Assembly: GCA_964523945.1 (NCBI GenBank)
Contig: CAZGBU010000003.1
Location: 1 to 52,454 of the forward strand
Length of the DNA: 52,454 nt
Direction of reading: 5' to 3'
Source of the DNA: CAKTOF01 sp964523945
Lineage (GTDB): Bacteria; Bacillota; Clostridia; Oscillospirales; Oscillospiraceae
Positions 15,854 through 23,778 of the stretch are shown in pieces. The position numbers were made by a program, and so were the translations under genes. The notes below the pieces were generated by a model. The model was given only the letters and a program-made list of their open reading frames with translations. It was not told the origin of the DNA and did no database searches. The first letter of the stretch is position 1, and the number at the start of each line of letters is the position of its first letter.

Positions 15854-16867
15854 ATGAGCGTAAAAATCGGTATCAATGGATTCGGCCGCATCGGGCGGCT
15901 GGCTGTCCGCGAGGCGGCCGGGCGCGACGACGTTGAGATCGTCGCAATCAACAATACGGTCGCGCCGGACTATATGGCCTACAAGCTGAAATACGACACC
16001 TGCCACGGCCGGTTTCCGGGGGAGATCGGCTATGACGACGAGGGGATCATTGTCAACGGAAAAAAGATCCTTGCATTCTGCGAGAGTGACCCGGGCAGTA
16101 TTCCGTGGAATCGCGCGGGAGCGGAGTATATCATCGAATCAACCGGCAAATTCACAACGGCTGAGAAGTGCGCCGGTCACTTCAACAGCGCCTGCGTGAA
16201 AAAGGTGATCATCTCTGCGCCGGCCAAGGATGATACGCCGATGTTTGTCATGGGCGTCAACGAAGAGAAGTATGACCCATCAATGAAAGTTGTCTCCAAT
16301 GCTTCATGCACGACAAACTGCCTTGCGCCGCTGGCCAAGGTAATTCACGATGCATTCGGCATCGAGTCCGGCCTGATGACGACGGTGCACTCGACCACCG
16401 CATCGCAGAAAACCGTCGACGGTACCTCGAAAAAGGACTGGCGCGGCGGACGCGCTGCGGCGGTCAACATCATCCCGTCCTCGACCGGCGCGGCCAAGGC
16501 GGTCGGTAAGGTGATTCCGGAACTCAACGGCAGGCTGACCGGCATGTCGTTCCGCGTGCCGACGCTCGACGTTTCCGTCGTTGATCTGACGGTACAACTC
16601 GTCAAGCCTGCGAGCTATGCGGAGATCTGCTCTGCCGTGCGCGCCGCGGCCGACGGACCGATGAAAGGCATCCTGTCCTATACCAACGAAGACGTCGTTT
16701 CGTCGGATTTCCTCGGTGAAACCTGCACCAGCGTCTTTGATGCGAAAGCCGGTATTGCGCTGACAGACCGGTTTGTCAAACTGGTTGCCTGGTATGACAA
16801 CGAGGCGGGCTACACGAGCAAGACGCTCGACCTGACCGCTTATATTGCTGCGCGCGACAATGCATAG
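15854..16867 (+). CDS. gapA: Glyceraldehyde-3-phosphate dehydrogenase
   Basis: GapA converts glyceraldehyde 3-phosphate to 1,3-bisphosphoglycerate in glycolysis. The 337-residue protein has the Rossmann motif GINGFGRIGR (6-15) and the catalytic SNASCTTNC with Cys152. The start at 15854 follows AAGGAG; the frame is open far upstream but that part does not align with the family. At the end of the second NAD-binding strand it reads INN (32-34), where most NAD-dependent enzymes have IND. That Asp contacts the adenosine ribose and disfavours NADP, so cofactor preference may be relaxed. The stop is TAG. It has its own promoter and is followed by several hairpins. Confidence 0.95.
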   Translation: MSVKIGINGFGRIGRLAVREAAGRDDVEIVAINNTVAPDYMAYKLKYDTCHGRFPGEIGYDDEGIIVNGKKILAFCESDPGSIPWNRAGAEYIIESTGKFTTAEKCAGHFNSACVKKVIISAPAKDDTPMFVMGVNEEKYDPSMKVVSNASCTTNCLAPLAKVIHDAFGIESGLMTTVHSTTASQKTVDGTSKKDWRGGRAAAVNIIPSSTGAAKAVGKVIPELNGRLTGMSFRVPTLDVSVVDLTVQLVKPASYAEICSAVRAAADGPMKGILSYTNEDVVSSDFLGETCTSVFDAKAGIALTDRFVKLVAWYDNEAGYTSKTLDLTAYIAARDNA

Positions 16868-16890
16868 CGCGACGTGAGATGAGAAAAGAG

Positions 16891-16918
16891 GCGGCCGGAT
16901 GATACCCCATCCGGCCGC
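16891..16918 (+). terminator. Hairpin 1 after gapA
   Basis: An 11-bp perfect stem (16891-16901 with 16908-16918, six-base loop) follows gapA by 23 bases. There is no T tract, so it may protect the mRNA 3' end rather than terminate. Confidence 0.5.
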
Positions 16919-16970
16919 TGAGACTGTCAAAACCGTTCCGGCCGAAGAATTCGGAGGGAAGGAAAGTGTG

Positions 16971-16995
16971 AAAGGGAACCGTCAGGGTTCCCTTT
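16971..16995 (+). terminator. Hairpin 2 after gapA
   Basis: A 10-bp stem (16971-16980 with 16986-16995) ends in CCCTTTTGCG, a plausible intrinsic terminator for gapA. Confidence 0.6.
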
Positions 16996-17092
16996 TGCGT
17001 TCAATCAGGGATGAATTTGCAGCGCTTGAAGCTGCAAATTCGTTCCCGGCTTGTCCCCAAACATCTCGCTGGAGATCCTTGGGACAAGCCAG

Positions 17093-17127
17093 GCTGCCGG
17101 ATGGATCACCATCCGGCAGCTGTTTTT
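17093..17127. terminator. Terminator between gapA and the convergent YcxB-like gene
   Basis: A perfect 12-bp stem (17093-17104 with 17109-17120, loop ATCA) is followed on the plus strand by TGTTTTTAT. The T tract overlaps the TAA stop of the minus-strand gene. A further stem of GGCTTGTCC-type arms (about 17049-17092) lies just before. Confidence 0.8.
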
Positions 17128-17647
17128 ATGGGAACACCGCACGCGGCGCGCGCGTGCGCAGGAACGAGAGAGCCTGCTCGTCCGGCACCGGTGCACCGCC
17201 TTTGGTAAATGTACCTTTTTTCAGGCGGATGACGACGGAATCGGGAAATAGCAGGCCCCAGAAGTCGCCGAGCTCGCGGACCTCGGCCAGGTCCCGATAG
17301 GGAAAGGCGCGGCTTGCACTGCCGTCTGTGACGGTGAGTGTATCGTCGAGGCGGACAATCCGCAGCCATTCGGGCGCCTGCTGGAGCTGCAGCAGCCGGC
17401 GGAACTGCCGCCGGAGCAGCACGCGCGGCCAGACAATCGCGCGAAACAAAACGAAAAGCAGCAGCGCACCATAGACTGCGGCAAACACCCAATCCCCGCG
17501 CCAGGCCATCCAAACGCCTATCGCGGCGCAGAATACGAACAGCACGATCCAGATCACGCGGATCACGCCAGCGGCGCGGCTCGGATGCACCGGGTGGCGG
17601 GCCCAGTCGCTGTAGCGCTGCGGCGTGATGACATAGCGGTTCTCCAT
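17126..17647 (-). CDS. YcxB-like membrane protein
   Basis: The protein has 173 residues with two hydrophobic segments (about residues 26-48 and 52-72) and a soluble C-terminal half. The C-terminal half runs VRLDDTLTVTDGSASRAFPYRDLAEVRE, then FPDSVVIRLKKGTFTKG; this pattern matches the YcxB-like C-terminal family of Firmicutes, whose function is unknown. Its ATG shares one base with the TGA of the upstream polysaccharide deacetylase (TGATG at 17645-17649), so it is translationally coupled to it. That suggests a joint envelope-related role, by inference. No signal peptide beyond the membrane segments is visible. Confidence 0.75.
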   Translation of the reverse strand: MENRYVITPQRYSDWARHPVHPSRAAGVIRVIWIVLFVFCAAIGVWMAWRGDWVFAAVYGALLLFVLFRAIVWPRVLLRRQFRRLLQLQQAPEWLRIVRLDDTLTVTDGSASRAFPYRDLAEVRELGDFWGLLFPDSVVIRLKKGTFTKGGAPVPDEQALSFLRTRAPRAVFP

Positions 17648-18654
17648 CAGGCGTGGAACGCGGCTGCCTTGACCGGATCGACATAGCGCGTCAGCTCACG
17701 GAATGTCAGGCACTGGCCGCCGCTTTCATAGATGTGGCGGACGACTGTCTCAAAATCCGGCCCGGGCATTGCATTGCCGACGACCTGGTGAAACACCAGC
17801 ATCATCACCTGACCGGCCGGAATCCGGTCGATTGCGGCAAGCACGCTCTCGGTCGTCATCTCCAGACAGCCAGGCACGCCATAGGGGTCGTCCGCATACG
17901 GGTCGTAATAGACGCTGCCGCGGGCGAACAGTCTGCCGTCTTCAAACGCGCCGCGGCCCCAGAAATAACCCAGCTCGCGCATCAGCGCAGCGACGCGCTG
18001 CGTCGCACCGCTCATCGGGCAGGCGAATGTGATCGGCTTTGGAATGCCATACTTGTCGCACTGCTCCTCCAGGCCGAGCATCTCCGCACGGATATAGTCG
18101 TCGCCCTTGTCGTCAAACTTCCCCTCGTGATGCCAGGAGTGGTTGGCAATCTCATGGCCGCGGTCTGACAGCTCTTTGATCTGCTCCCAGCACATGTAGC
18201 GCGACTTGTCGGAGAAGTTCGCGCCGGAGTAGAAGTCGCAGGCCATCTCGGTCGTGCACAGCACCGCGTGTCCGCCGTAGCGCTCGAGCGTCGGACAGAC
18301 CACCTCGTAATGGTCGATGGTTGAATCGTCGAAGGTCAGAATGACGGCTTTCTCCGGGATCGGCGCGATCACCGGGTCAAGCGCGGCAAACGCCTGCTCC
18401 GCCGCAGCGGGATCGATACCGGTGACAGCGGCAAATGCGGCGGGGTCGGCCGGCCGGCCGGACAGAAAATCAGCCAGTGCCTGATATTGTGCGGCGTTGA
18501 CAAATTCCTCAGGCGCGGGCGGCGGGCCGCCGTGCGAAAACCGGCTGGGGATCGCGCCCTGAAACAGGTTCGACGCGCAGTAGCGCAGCGGGTCGGTCCA
18601 TTGTTTCAGGCGCTGGTAATGCGCCCGCGCGCGCAGCAGTTCATTCAAATCCAT
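17647..18654 (-). CDS. Polysaccharide deacetylase family protein
   Basis: NodB-type deacetylases remove acetyl or related groups from sugars such as chitin-like glycans or peptidoglycan. This 335-residue protein has the metal-binding motif TFDDS (107-111, usually TFDDG) and HSWHH (172-176) supplying the His ligands. The region CPMSGATQ replaces the usual RPPxG arginine loop, so the substrate may be atypical. The ATG at 18654 follows AAGGAGGG. No signal peptide or membrane segment is visible, which is unusual for an enzyme acting on wall polymers and may point to a cytoplasmic substrate. It is coupled to the YcxB-like gene. Confidence 0.85.
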   Translation of the reverse strand: MDLNELLRARAHYQRLKQWTDPLRYCASNLFQGAIPSRFSHGGPPPAPEEFVNAAQYQALADFLSGRPADPAAFAAVTGIDPAAAEQAFAALDPVIAPIPEKAVILTFDDSTIDHYEVVCPTLERYGGHAVLCTTEMACDFYSGANFSDKSRYMCWEQIKELSDRGHEIANHSWHHEGKFDDKGDDYIRAEMLGLEEQCDKYGIPKPITFACPMSGATQRVAALMRELGYFWGRGAFEDGRLFARGSVYYDPYADDPYGVPGCLEMTTESVLAAIDRIPAGQVMMLVFHQVVGNAMPGPDFETVVRHIYESGGQCLTFRELTRYVDPVKAAAFHA

Positions 18655-18680
18655 AGGTATCCCTCCTTGACGTGATAGTA

Positions 18681-18714
18681 CAGTGCCCGGCTCCGTTCGC
18701 GGAGCCGGGCACTG
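18681..18714 (-). terminator. Hairpin after ctfB
   Basis: A perfect 15-bp stem (18681-18695 with 18700-18714, four-base loop) lies 17 bases beyond the ctfB stop. The following T tract is weak. Confidence 0.6.
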
Positions 18715-18730
18715 GCATGGAGATACCGGA

Positions 18731-19396
18731 TCAGGCATCCTCCATGTATTTGACATTCTCCGGGATGATGAGCTTCGCGCCGGTCTTGGCGACGACCTCG
18801 TCAACCGTGGTGTTCTTCGAAATCTCCTCCAGCACGGGACCCTCTTCCGTGATGTGGATGACAGCCAGCTCGGAGACAATATAGTTGATGCAGTGATAAC
18901 CGGTCAGCGGCATCGTGGTCTTCTGCACGATCTTCGGGTTGCCTGCCTTGTCACAGTGCGTGGTCATGACGATGGTTACCTTCGAGCCGGTGACGAGATC
19001 CATCGCGCCGCCCATGCCGGCCGCGGTCTTGCCCGGGATCATCCAGTTGGCGAGGTTGCCCTCAGCGTCAACCTCATATGCGCCCAGGACAGTCGCATCG
19101 ACATGGCCGCCGCGGATATAGCCAAAGGAGCGGAAGCTGTCGAAGCAGGAGCCGCCAACGCGGAGCTTGGAGACCTTGCCGCCGGCATCCACGACGTTCG
19201 GATCGGCGTACTCGCCCTCTTTTGGCGCACCGGTCAGACCGACGACGCCGTTCTCGGAGTCGACCCAGACGTCAACGCCCTCGGGCAGGTAATTCAGGCA
19301 CATGGTGGGCATGCCGATGCCCAGATTTACAACGTCGCCGTCATGGAAGAGGCGAGCGGTTCTGTAAGCAATCAGGTTCTTTCCGGTCAGTTCCAT
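18731..19396 (-). CDS. ctfB: Short-chain acyl-CoA:acetate/acetoacetate CoA-transferase, subunit B
   Basis: Two-subunit class I CoA-transferases (AtoDA/CtfAB type) move CoA between acetate, butyrate and acetoacetate through a glutamyl-CoA thioester. This 221-residue subunit has the beta-subunit hallmarks VNLGIGMP (23-30) and the catalytic SENG motif with Glu48, then GGSCFDSF and GAYEVDAEGNLANW. The length is typical. It is the third gene of a unit with T1 and subunit A; only 14 bases separate it from the subunit A coding end. Because subunit A is broken, CtfB probably lacks its partner, unless the split A parts complement each other or another A subunit exists elsewhere. Confidence 0.92.
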   Translation of the reverse strand: MELTGKNLIAYRTARLFHDGDVVNLGIGMPTMCLNYLPEGVDVWVDSENGVVGLTGAPKEGEYADPNVVDAGGKVSKLRVGGSCFDSFRSFGYIRGGHVDATVLGAYEVDAEGNLANWMIPGKTAAGMGGAMDLVTGSKVTIVMTTHCDKAGNPKIVQKTTMPLTGYHCINYIVSELAVIHITEEGPVLEEISKNTTVDEVVAKTGAKLIIPENVKYMEDA

Positions 19397-19410
19397 CTTC
19401 GCAAACCTCC

Positions 19411-20087
19411 TTACGCTTCGGTGAGGGCGCGGCCCTGCACAACGGCATCGACCACAAAGCCCGGGGTCATGATCTCGTCGGGATCGAGCTCGCCGACCTC
19501 AACAATCTCCTCGGCTTCGACGATGACATGATCGGCCGCAGTGGCGAACACCTCGTTGAAGTTGCGCGAGGTGCGGCGGTAGACGACGTTGCCCATCTTG
19601 TCGGCCTTCCAGGCGTGGACAAAGCAAACATCGCCGTGCAGCGGCAGCTCGAGGATGAAGCGCTTCTTGGAAGCGTCAGGAACGATCTCGCCCTCGAGGA
19701 AAACGAATTTGCCGGCTTCCTCATCCCACTCGACAACCTGCTTGCCCTCCATCATCGGGGTGTACAGGCCGGTCGGGGTCAGGACGTCAGGTTGATCTCG
19801 CCGGCGACGACTTTCTCAACCGTGACGGCGTTGTTGCCGATGTGGGACGCGGTGATCTTTTTGATGACGTCCGCATCGACCAGCTTGCCGATGCCGCGAT
19901 GCGGCACGGAGGTGTTGTTGGAAATGACGCTGATGTCCTTGATGCCGGCAGCGATCAGGCCCTCGATCAGAACCTCAGAGACGCCGACGTTGACGAAGCC
20001 GGGGAGCAGAACGGTCATGCCGTCGAAGCAGTATTTGCTGATGGCTTCTTCAACGGTGGTGACTTTATTCTGTGCCAATGGAATCAT
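19411..20087 (-). pseudogene. ctfA: CoA-transferase subunit A, split by an out-of-frame deletion
   Basis: The N-terminal part (20087-19779) reads MIPLAQNKVTTVEEAISKY... with GIGKLVDADVIKKITASHIG, as in AtoD/CtfA, then stops at TGA after ...GEINLTS. In the next frame the protein resumes as VLTPTGLYTPMMEG and runs to ...VVDAVVQGRALTEA (stop at 19411). Homologues carry about 20 more residues between the two, including the conserved PQGT and ERIRAGG stretch. The data thus fit a deletion of about 60 bases that is not a multiple of three. Both flanks look otherwise well preserved, so the event seems recent. An internal ATG at 19755 could give a 114-residue C-terminal piece. An assembly gap is the alternative. 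Confidence 0.85.
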
Positions 20088-20137
20088 TCCTTTCTGTAAT
20101 GATAATTGAAAAATAGACGTGCTATATTGCGAACAAA

Positions 20138-21454
20138 TCAGAAGTAGAACAGCTCTTTTGCCGCGCGGGTCAGCTCTTCGCGGTCGTCCGGATGGGCGAG
20201 CTCGATGAGCATCTTGGCGCGCTCGCGGACGGTGGTGCCGCGCAGGTCGGCGATGCCGTTTTCGGTGACGACGTACTGAATATAGTTGCGCTGATGCGTG
20301 ACAACGGCACCCGGGGTCAGCGTCGCCTTAATCTTCGGCAGGCCCTTCTTGGTGCGGGACTGGAAGCAGAGAATGCCCTTTCCGTGCTCAGCGAAGTAGG
20401 TACCGAGCGTAAAGCAGAAGCCGCCGCCGGAGCCGGAGTACTGCACCGGGCCGATGGACTCGGCGCAGACCTGGCCGGTCAGGTCGATCTCAACGAGCGT
20501 ATTGATCGAGACCATGTGATCCTGCCGGGCAATGTTGCCGGGGTTGAGCACCTCGGGGCCGGGCTTGAGGACGCACTTGGGGTTGTCGTGCAGATACTGG
20601 TAAAGCTCGTGCACGCCGTCGGCGAACACGCCGACGTGCAGGCCCTTGTCATAGGCCTTGCGCTCGCCGGTGATGACGCCGGCCTCAATCAGTGTGGCCA
20701 TCGAGGAGGTGAACTGCTCGGTGTGCAGACCCAGATCGTGCTTATCCATCAGGTGCTTGCCGACGGTGTCGGGGATGCCGCCGATGCCCATCTGGATCGT
20801 GTCGCCGTCTTCGATCAGGGAGGCGACCATCTGACCGATCTTATCCTCCTCGGGCGTCGTCTCCGGCGTGCCGATGCAGTATTCAGGCGTGTCGACCTCA
20901 TAGAGTACGGTGACGGCTTCGATCGGAATGGCAACAGAACCGTTCATATAGGTGAGGTTCGGGTTGACCTCGCAGATGATCTTCTTGTGCTGCTCGATGG
21001 CATCTTTCACGGCATAGTACTCGATGGTCTGGTTCATGCCGATATAGAGGTTGCCATGCTCGTCCATCGGGGAGACCTGCGCGGTGAAGATATTGCAGGG
21101 CTTGTGGCGGTTGACCATGCGGTAGTAGTTCGGCAGATCGACCGGGATGAAGCTGGCATTGAGCAGCTTGTGCGCCTGGCGGTAAGACGGGCCATAGAAG
21201 TAATTATGGCAGTTGATGTGGCCGTTCATACCGGGCGTAAGCATGAACGGGTACGAGCCGATCCGGCTTTTATAGACGATGACATTGTCCACGCGATCGG
21301 CAATGGTGTGCAGCTGGCCGAAAAGCGTCTGCGGCTCGTTGTAGTTGTTCGAGCACCAGATGACGTCGCCGGACTGGATCAGATCCAGCGCATCCTGAAC
21401 AGTGCCCTTGCGGTCTTCATACATCTTTTTGTAGTCTTCGTACGTGTATGCCAT
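20138..21454 (-). CDS. Acetyl-CoA hydrolase/transferase family CoA-transferase (paralogue T1)
   Basis: The 438-residue protein belongs to the Cat1/4-hydroxybutyrate/butyryl-CoA:acetate CoA-transferase family. The glycine loop GIGGIPDTV (224-232) and the catalytic Glu246 in HTEQFTS are present, and the C-terminal half has DLTGQVCAESIGPVQYSGSGGG. T1 is the most divergent of the five in the C-terminal half (CFTLGTYFAEHGKGILCF instead of DFAYGA-HSKGGR). It may therefore use a different acyl donor. The ATG at 21454 follows only a modest ribosome site. It heads the unit T1-ctfA-ctfB; 50 bases separate it from ctfA. Confidence 0.9.
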   Translation of the reverse strand: MAYTYEDYKKMYEDRKGTVQDALDLIQSGDVIWCSNNYNEPQTLFGQLHTIADRVDNVIVYKSRIGSYPFMLTPGMNGHINCHNYFYGPSYRQAHKLLNASFIPVDLPNYYRMVNRHKPCNIFTAQVSPMDEHGNLYIGMNQTIEYYAVKDAIEQHKKIICEVNPNLTYMNGSVAIPIEAVTVLYEVDTPEYCIGTPETTPEEDKIGQMVASLIEDGDTIQMGIGGIPDTVGKHLMDKHDLGLHTEQFTSSMATLIEAGVITGERKAYDKGLHVGVFADGVHELYQYLHDNPKCVLKPGPEVLNPGNIARQDHMVSINTLVEIDLTGQVCAESIGPVQYSGSGGGFCFTLGTYFAEHGKGILCFQSRTKKGLPKIKATLTPGAVVTHQRNYIQYVVTENGIADLRGTTVRERAKMLIELAHPDDREELTRAAKELFYF

Positions 21455-21499
21455 TGGAAGGACCCCATTTCTGAATAGAATATCGTGTTTTCCTCTTCT

Positions 21500-21528
21500 A
21501 TTATAAAGAGCCGGCGGGGGGATTGCAA
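21500..21528 (-). promoter_or_regulatory. Promoter of the T1-ctfA-ctfB unit
   Basis: On the minus strand TTGCAA (21523-21528), a 17-base spacer and consensus TATAAT (21500-21505) lie about 45 bases upstream of the T1 start. Confidence 0.75.
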
Positions 21529-21605
21529 CGGGAATTCGCTTGGAAATTTAAACGAAGAACCGCACCTGCGCATTTGCGCTTTTTGGGCAAATTCATCATG
21601 CAAAG

Positions 21606-21637
21606 CCAGCCCCCGCGCGGCGCGGCGCGGAGGCTGG
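21606..21637 (-). terminator. Hairpin after T2
   Basis: A GC-rich stem of about 12 bp (arms near 21606-21618 and 21625-21637) lies just beyond the T2 stop. On the minus strand CTTTGC follows, a weak T tract. Confidence 0.5.
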
Positions 21638-21652
21638 GACTCGCGGTGGAGA

Positions 21653-22945
21653 TCAGATATAGAAGAGCTTTCTGGCCTCGGCGCGCAGCTCCTCGCGCAC
21701 GTCGGGGTGGGCAATGGCGATCAGGTTTTCCACGCGGTCGCGCACGGTGCGACCGCGCATCTGGGCCACACCGTATTCGGTGACGACCAGGTCGACATAG
21801 GTGCGCGGGATTGTGACGGCCGCGCCAGGCGTGAGAATCGGCTTGATCTTGGACAGCCCCTTGCTGGTGGTCGCATGCATGATCAGAATCGAGCGGCCGC
21901 CCTTGGAGTGCGCTGCGCCGTAGGCAAAGTCGAACGCGCCGCCCGGGCCGGAGTACTGGCGCGTGCCGATGGTCTCCGAACAGACCTGGCCGGTCAGATC
22001 GATCTCCATGATCGCGTTGATCGAAACCATGTTATCGTTCGAGCGGATGACAAACGGATCAGTGACATAACTGGCCGGCCGGATGCGGCAGGCCGGATTT
22101 TCGTGCAGGAAATCGAACAGATGGAGCGTGCCGCCGGCAAAACAGAATGTGTGCTCGCCGCGGTTGATGTTCTTTCGCTCACCGGTGATAACGCCCTTTT
22201 CGACCATCTCACCCATCAGGTTGGTGAACATCTCCGAATGGATGCCGAGACCCTTTTTGTCCATCAGATTGCGGGCGCAGGCATTCGGCAGCGAACCGAT
22301 GCCAAGCTGAATTGTGTCGCCGTCGCGGACCAGCTCCGCCACATACTGGCCGATGCGGTTGTCGATCTCGGACGAAGGCGCGTCGGGAATTGTGTAGATC
22401 TCATACTCTGTCTCGTAGAACGCAGTGACGTCCTTGATGTTGATCTCAACGCCGCCGCGCACCGTCTTGAGGTTCTTGTTGACCTCGAGAATGATGCGCT
22501 CGCACGAGAGCGGGTGGATGTCGTACTCCCACATCTGCGAGAGGTTGACCTGGAAGTTGCCGTTTTCATCCATCGGGGTGACGGCAGCAATGTAGACATT
22601 GCGCGGATATGCGCCGTTGTACCAGACCGGCTGGTCGCACAGGTCGTTCGGAACAAAAGTGCAATTGCCCTTCTCGAACGCGGCCTGCCAGCCGGGGCTG
22701 AAAAACGCGGACTGCGTCAGAAAATGGCCTTTCATGCCGTCGTTCTGCAGAAAGCCGAAGTCGCTCGAGCGGCCCTTGAGCACCGTCACGTTTTCCACGC
22801 GGTCCGCAATGGTGTGCAGCTGTTCGCAGAAGCGCTTCGGCTCGTTGCAGTCCTTGCCAAAGCAGATGTTATCGCCTGAGCGGATGAGTGAAAGACAGTC
22901 CTCCAGCGTGGATTTTTTCTGCTGATAGAGCGCCTGATAGTCCAT
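21653..22945 (-). CDS. Acetyl-CoA hydrolase/transferase family CoA-transferase (paralogue T2)
   Basis: The 430-residue protein has the family glycine loop GIGSLPNAC (215-223) and the catalytic Glu238 in HSEMFTN. The C-terminal part carries EIDLTGQVCSETIG, RQYSGPGGAFDFAYG and HSKGGRS. The ATG at 22945 (MDYQALYQQKK, the same opening as T5) follows GGGAGAGG; the open frame upstream has no support. It is transcribed divergently from the TetR gene, and the shared 138-base gap contains a perfect 21-bp palindrome. T2 is thus the likeliest target of that regulator. The substrate pair is not deducible; butyryl-CoA plus acetate is the commonest reaction in butyrate producers. Confidence 0.91.
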   Translation of the reverse strand: MDYQALYQQKKSTLEDCLSLIRSGDNICFGKDCNEPKRFCEQLHTIADRVENVTVLKGRSSDFGFLQNDGMKGHFLTQSAFFSPGWQAAFEKGNCTFVPNDLCDQPVWYNGAYPRNVYIAAVTPMDENGNFQVNLSQMWEYDIHPLSCERIILEVNKNLKTVRGGVEINIKDVTAFYETEYEIYTIPDAPSSEIDNRIGQYVAELVRDGDTIQLGIGSLPNACARNLMDKKGLGIHSEMFTNLMGEMVEKGVITGERKNINRGEHTFCFAGGTLHLFDFLHENPACRIRPASYVTDPFVIRSNDNMVSINAIMEIDLTGQVCSETIGTRQYSGPGGAFDFAYGAAHSKGGRSILIMHATTSKGLSKIKPILTPGAAVTIPRTYVDLVVTEYGVAQMRGRTVRDRVENLIAIAHPDVREELRAEARKLFYI

Positions 22946-23001
22946 GTTTTGTCCTCTCCCTTGATTTTTCTGGCGGCGTGCGGTACAATACATTCAAAAT
23001 A

Positions 23002-23022
23002 AATGCATTTACTAAATGCATT
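23002..23022. promoter_or_regulatory. Perfect 21-bp palindrome, candidate TetR operator
   Basis: Half-sites AATGCATTTA and TAAATGCATT flank a central C with no mismatch, in an AT-rich pocket of otherwise GC-rich DNA. It lies between T2 and the divergent TetR gene, about 60 bases from each start, where TetR proteins usually autoregulate and control the neighbour. Confidence 0.75.
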
Positions 23023-23083
23023 CAGTATCATAGCATCCGCGCCCGGCCTTGTCAAGCCCTCCGCGGCACGGAAAGGAGTTCGT

Positions 23084-23662
23084 ATGGAACAGAAGAAACG
23101 CAGCCGCAGCGAGCAGGGGGCGCAGACGAAGCGCCGGCTCGAGCAGACAGCGCTGGCGCTGTTTGCGGAACGCGGCTATCACAATGTGTCCATCGCAGAT
23201 ATCTGCTCGGCTGTTGGCGTGACAGTCGGCGTGTTTTACCACTATTTCAAAACAAAAAGCGACGTTTACCGCAGCCTTTCCATCGGCACGGACGAGCAGT
23301 TTCGCCGGCTTACGCTGACACGGGCGGACTGCATTGGCCGCGTGCTGGAGATCCTGCACCACTATGGCATGGTGACCGAACAGATTGGCCGGGATACCAT
23401 GTCGGTCATTGTTACGCCGCAGAACCGGCTGATCTATCCGAACAATTACGCAGCCAAGCTGCTCCGGCAAACGCTGGAGTGCGGCAGAGCGTCCGGTGAG
23501 ATCCGCGCCGACAGCCCGCTGGATGATCAGATTGCGGTGCTGTTCAGCATCCTCTGGGGGCAGGTCTGCCTGTGGTGCGGCGGGGTGACAGAGTCGCTGA
23601 CCGACCAGATCGACCGCGCTGCGGCTGCGGCCGCGGCGATGTTTCAGCCAGCCGCTGTCTGA
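23084..23662 (+). CDS. TetR-family transcriptional regulator
   Basis: The 192-residue protein has the TetR DNA-binding head: TKRRLEQTALALFAERGYHN, then VSIADICSAVGVTVGVFYHYFKTK (two segments of residues 16-60). A divergent ligand-binding part ends in ...IDRAAAAAAAMFQPAAV. The start at 23084 follows AAGGAG at five bases; upstream ATG codons overlap the palindromic operator and are unlikely. Given its place between T2 (divergent) and T3 (117 bases downstream, same strand), it probably senses a short-chain acid or acyl-CoA and controls one or both. This is an inference from location. Confidence 0.92.
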   Translation: MEQKKRSRSEQGAQTKRRLEQTALALFAERGYHNVSIADICSAVGVTVGVFYHYFKTKSDVYRSLSIGTDEQFRRLTLTRADCIGRVLEILHHYGMVTEQIGRDTMSVIVTPQNRLIYPNNYAAKLLRQTLECGRASGEIRADSPLDDQIAVLFSILWGQVCLWCGGVTESLTDQIDRAAAAAAAMFQPAAV

Positions 23663-23673
23663 GCGCCTCCTTA

Positions 23674-23685
23674 TTCGTATACGAA
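23674..23685. promoter_or_regulatory. 12-bp palindrome upstream of the T3 promoter
   Basis: TTCGTATACGAA is a perfect dyad that begins 12 bases after the TetR stop and ends seven bases before the T3 -35 box. It does not resemble the 21-bp TetR operator candidate, so another regulator may bind. Confidence 0.45.
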
Positions 23686-23692
23686 AATTGAA

Positions 23693-23720
23693 TTGACATC
23701 GCGTGGCGACATGCTATACT
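23693..23720 (+). promoter_or_regulatory. Promoter of T3
   Basis: Consensus TTGACA (23693-23698), a 16-base spacer and TATACT (23715-23720) precede T3 by about 60 bases. Confidence 0.8.
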
Positions 23721-23778
23721 CAATCCCAGAACCATTCTGGCCGGCAGCACGCGCGGCCACCCCGGGAGGAGAAACCGC

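Noticed and set aside
18655..18879. N-terminal extension of the polysaccharide deacetylase
   Set aside because: It overlaps the hairpin and ctfB antisense, is Arg/Ser/Pro-rich shadow sequence, and the ATG at 18654 has AAGGAGGG.
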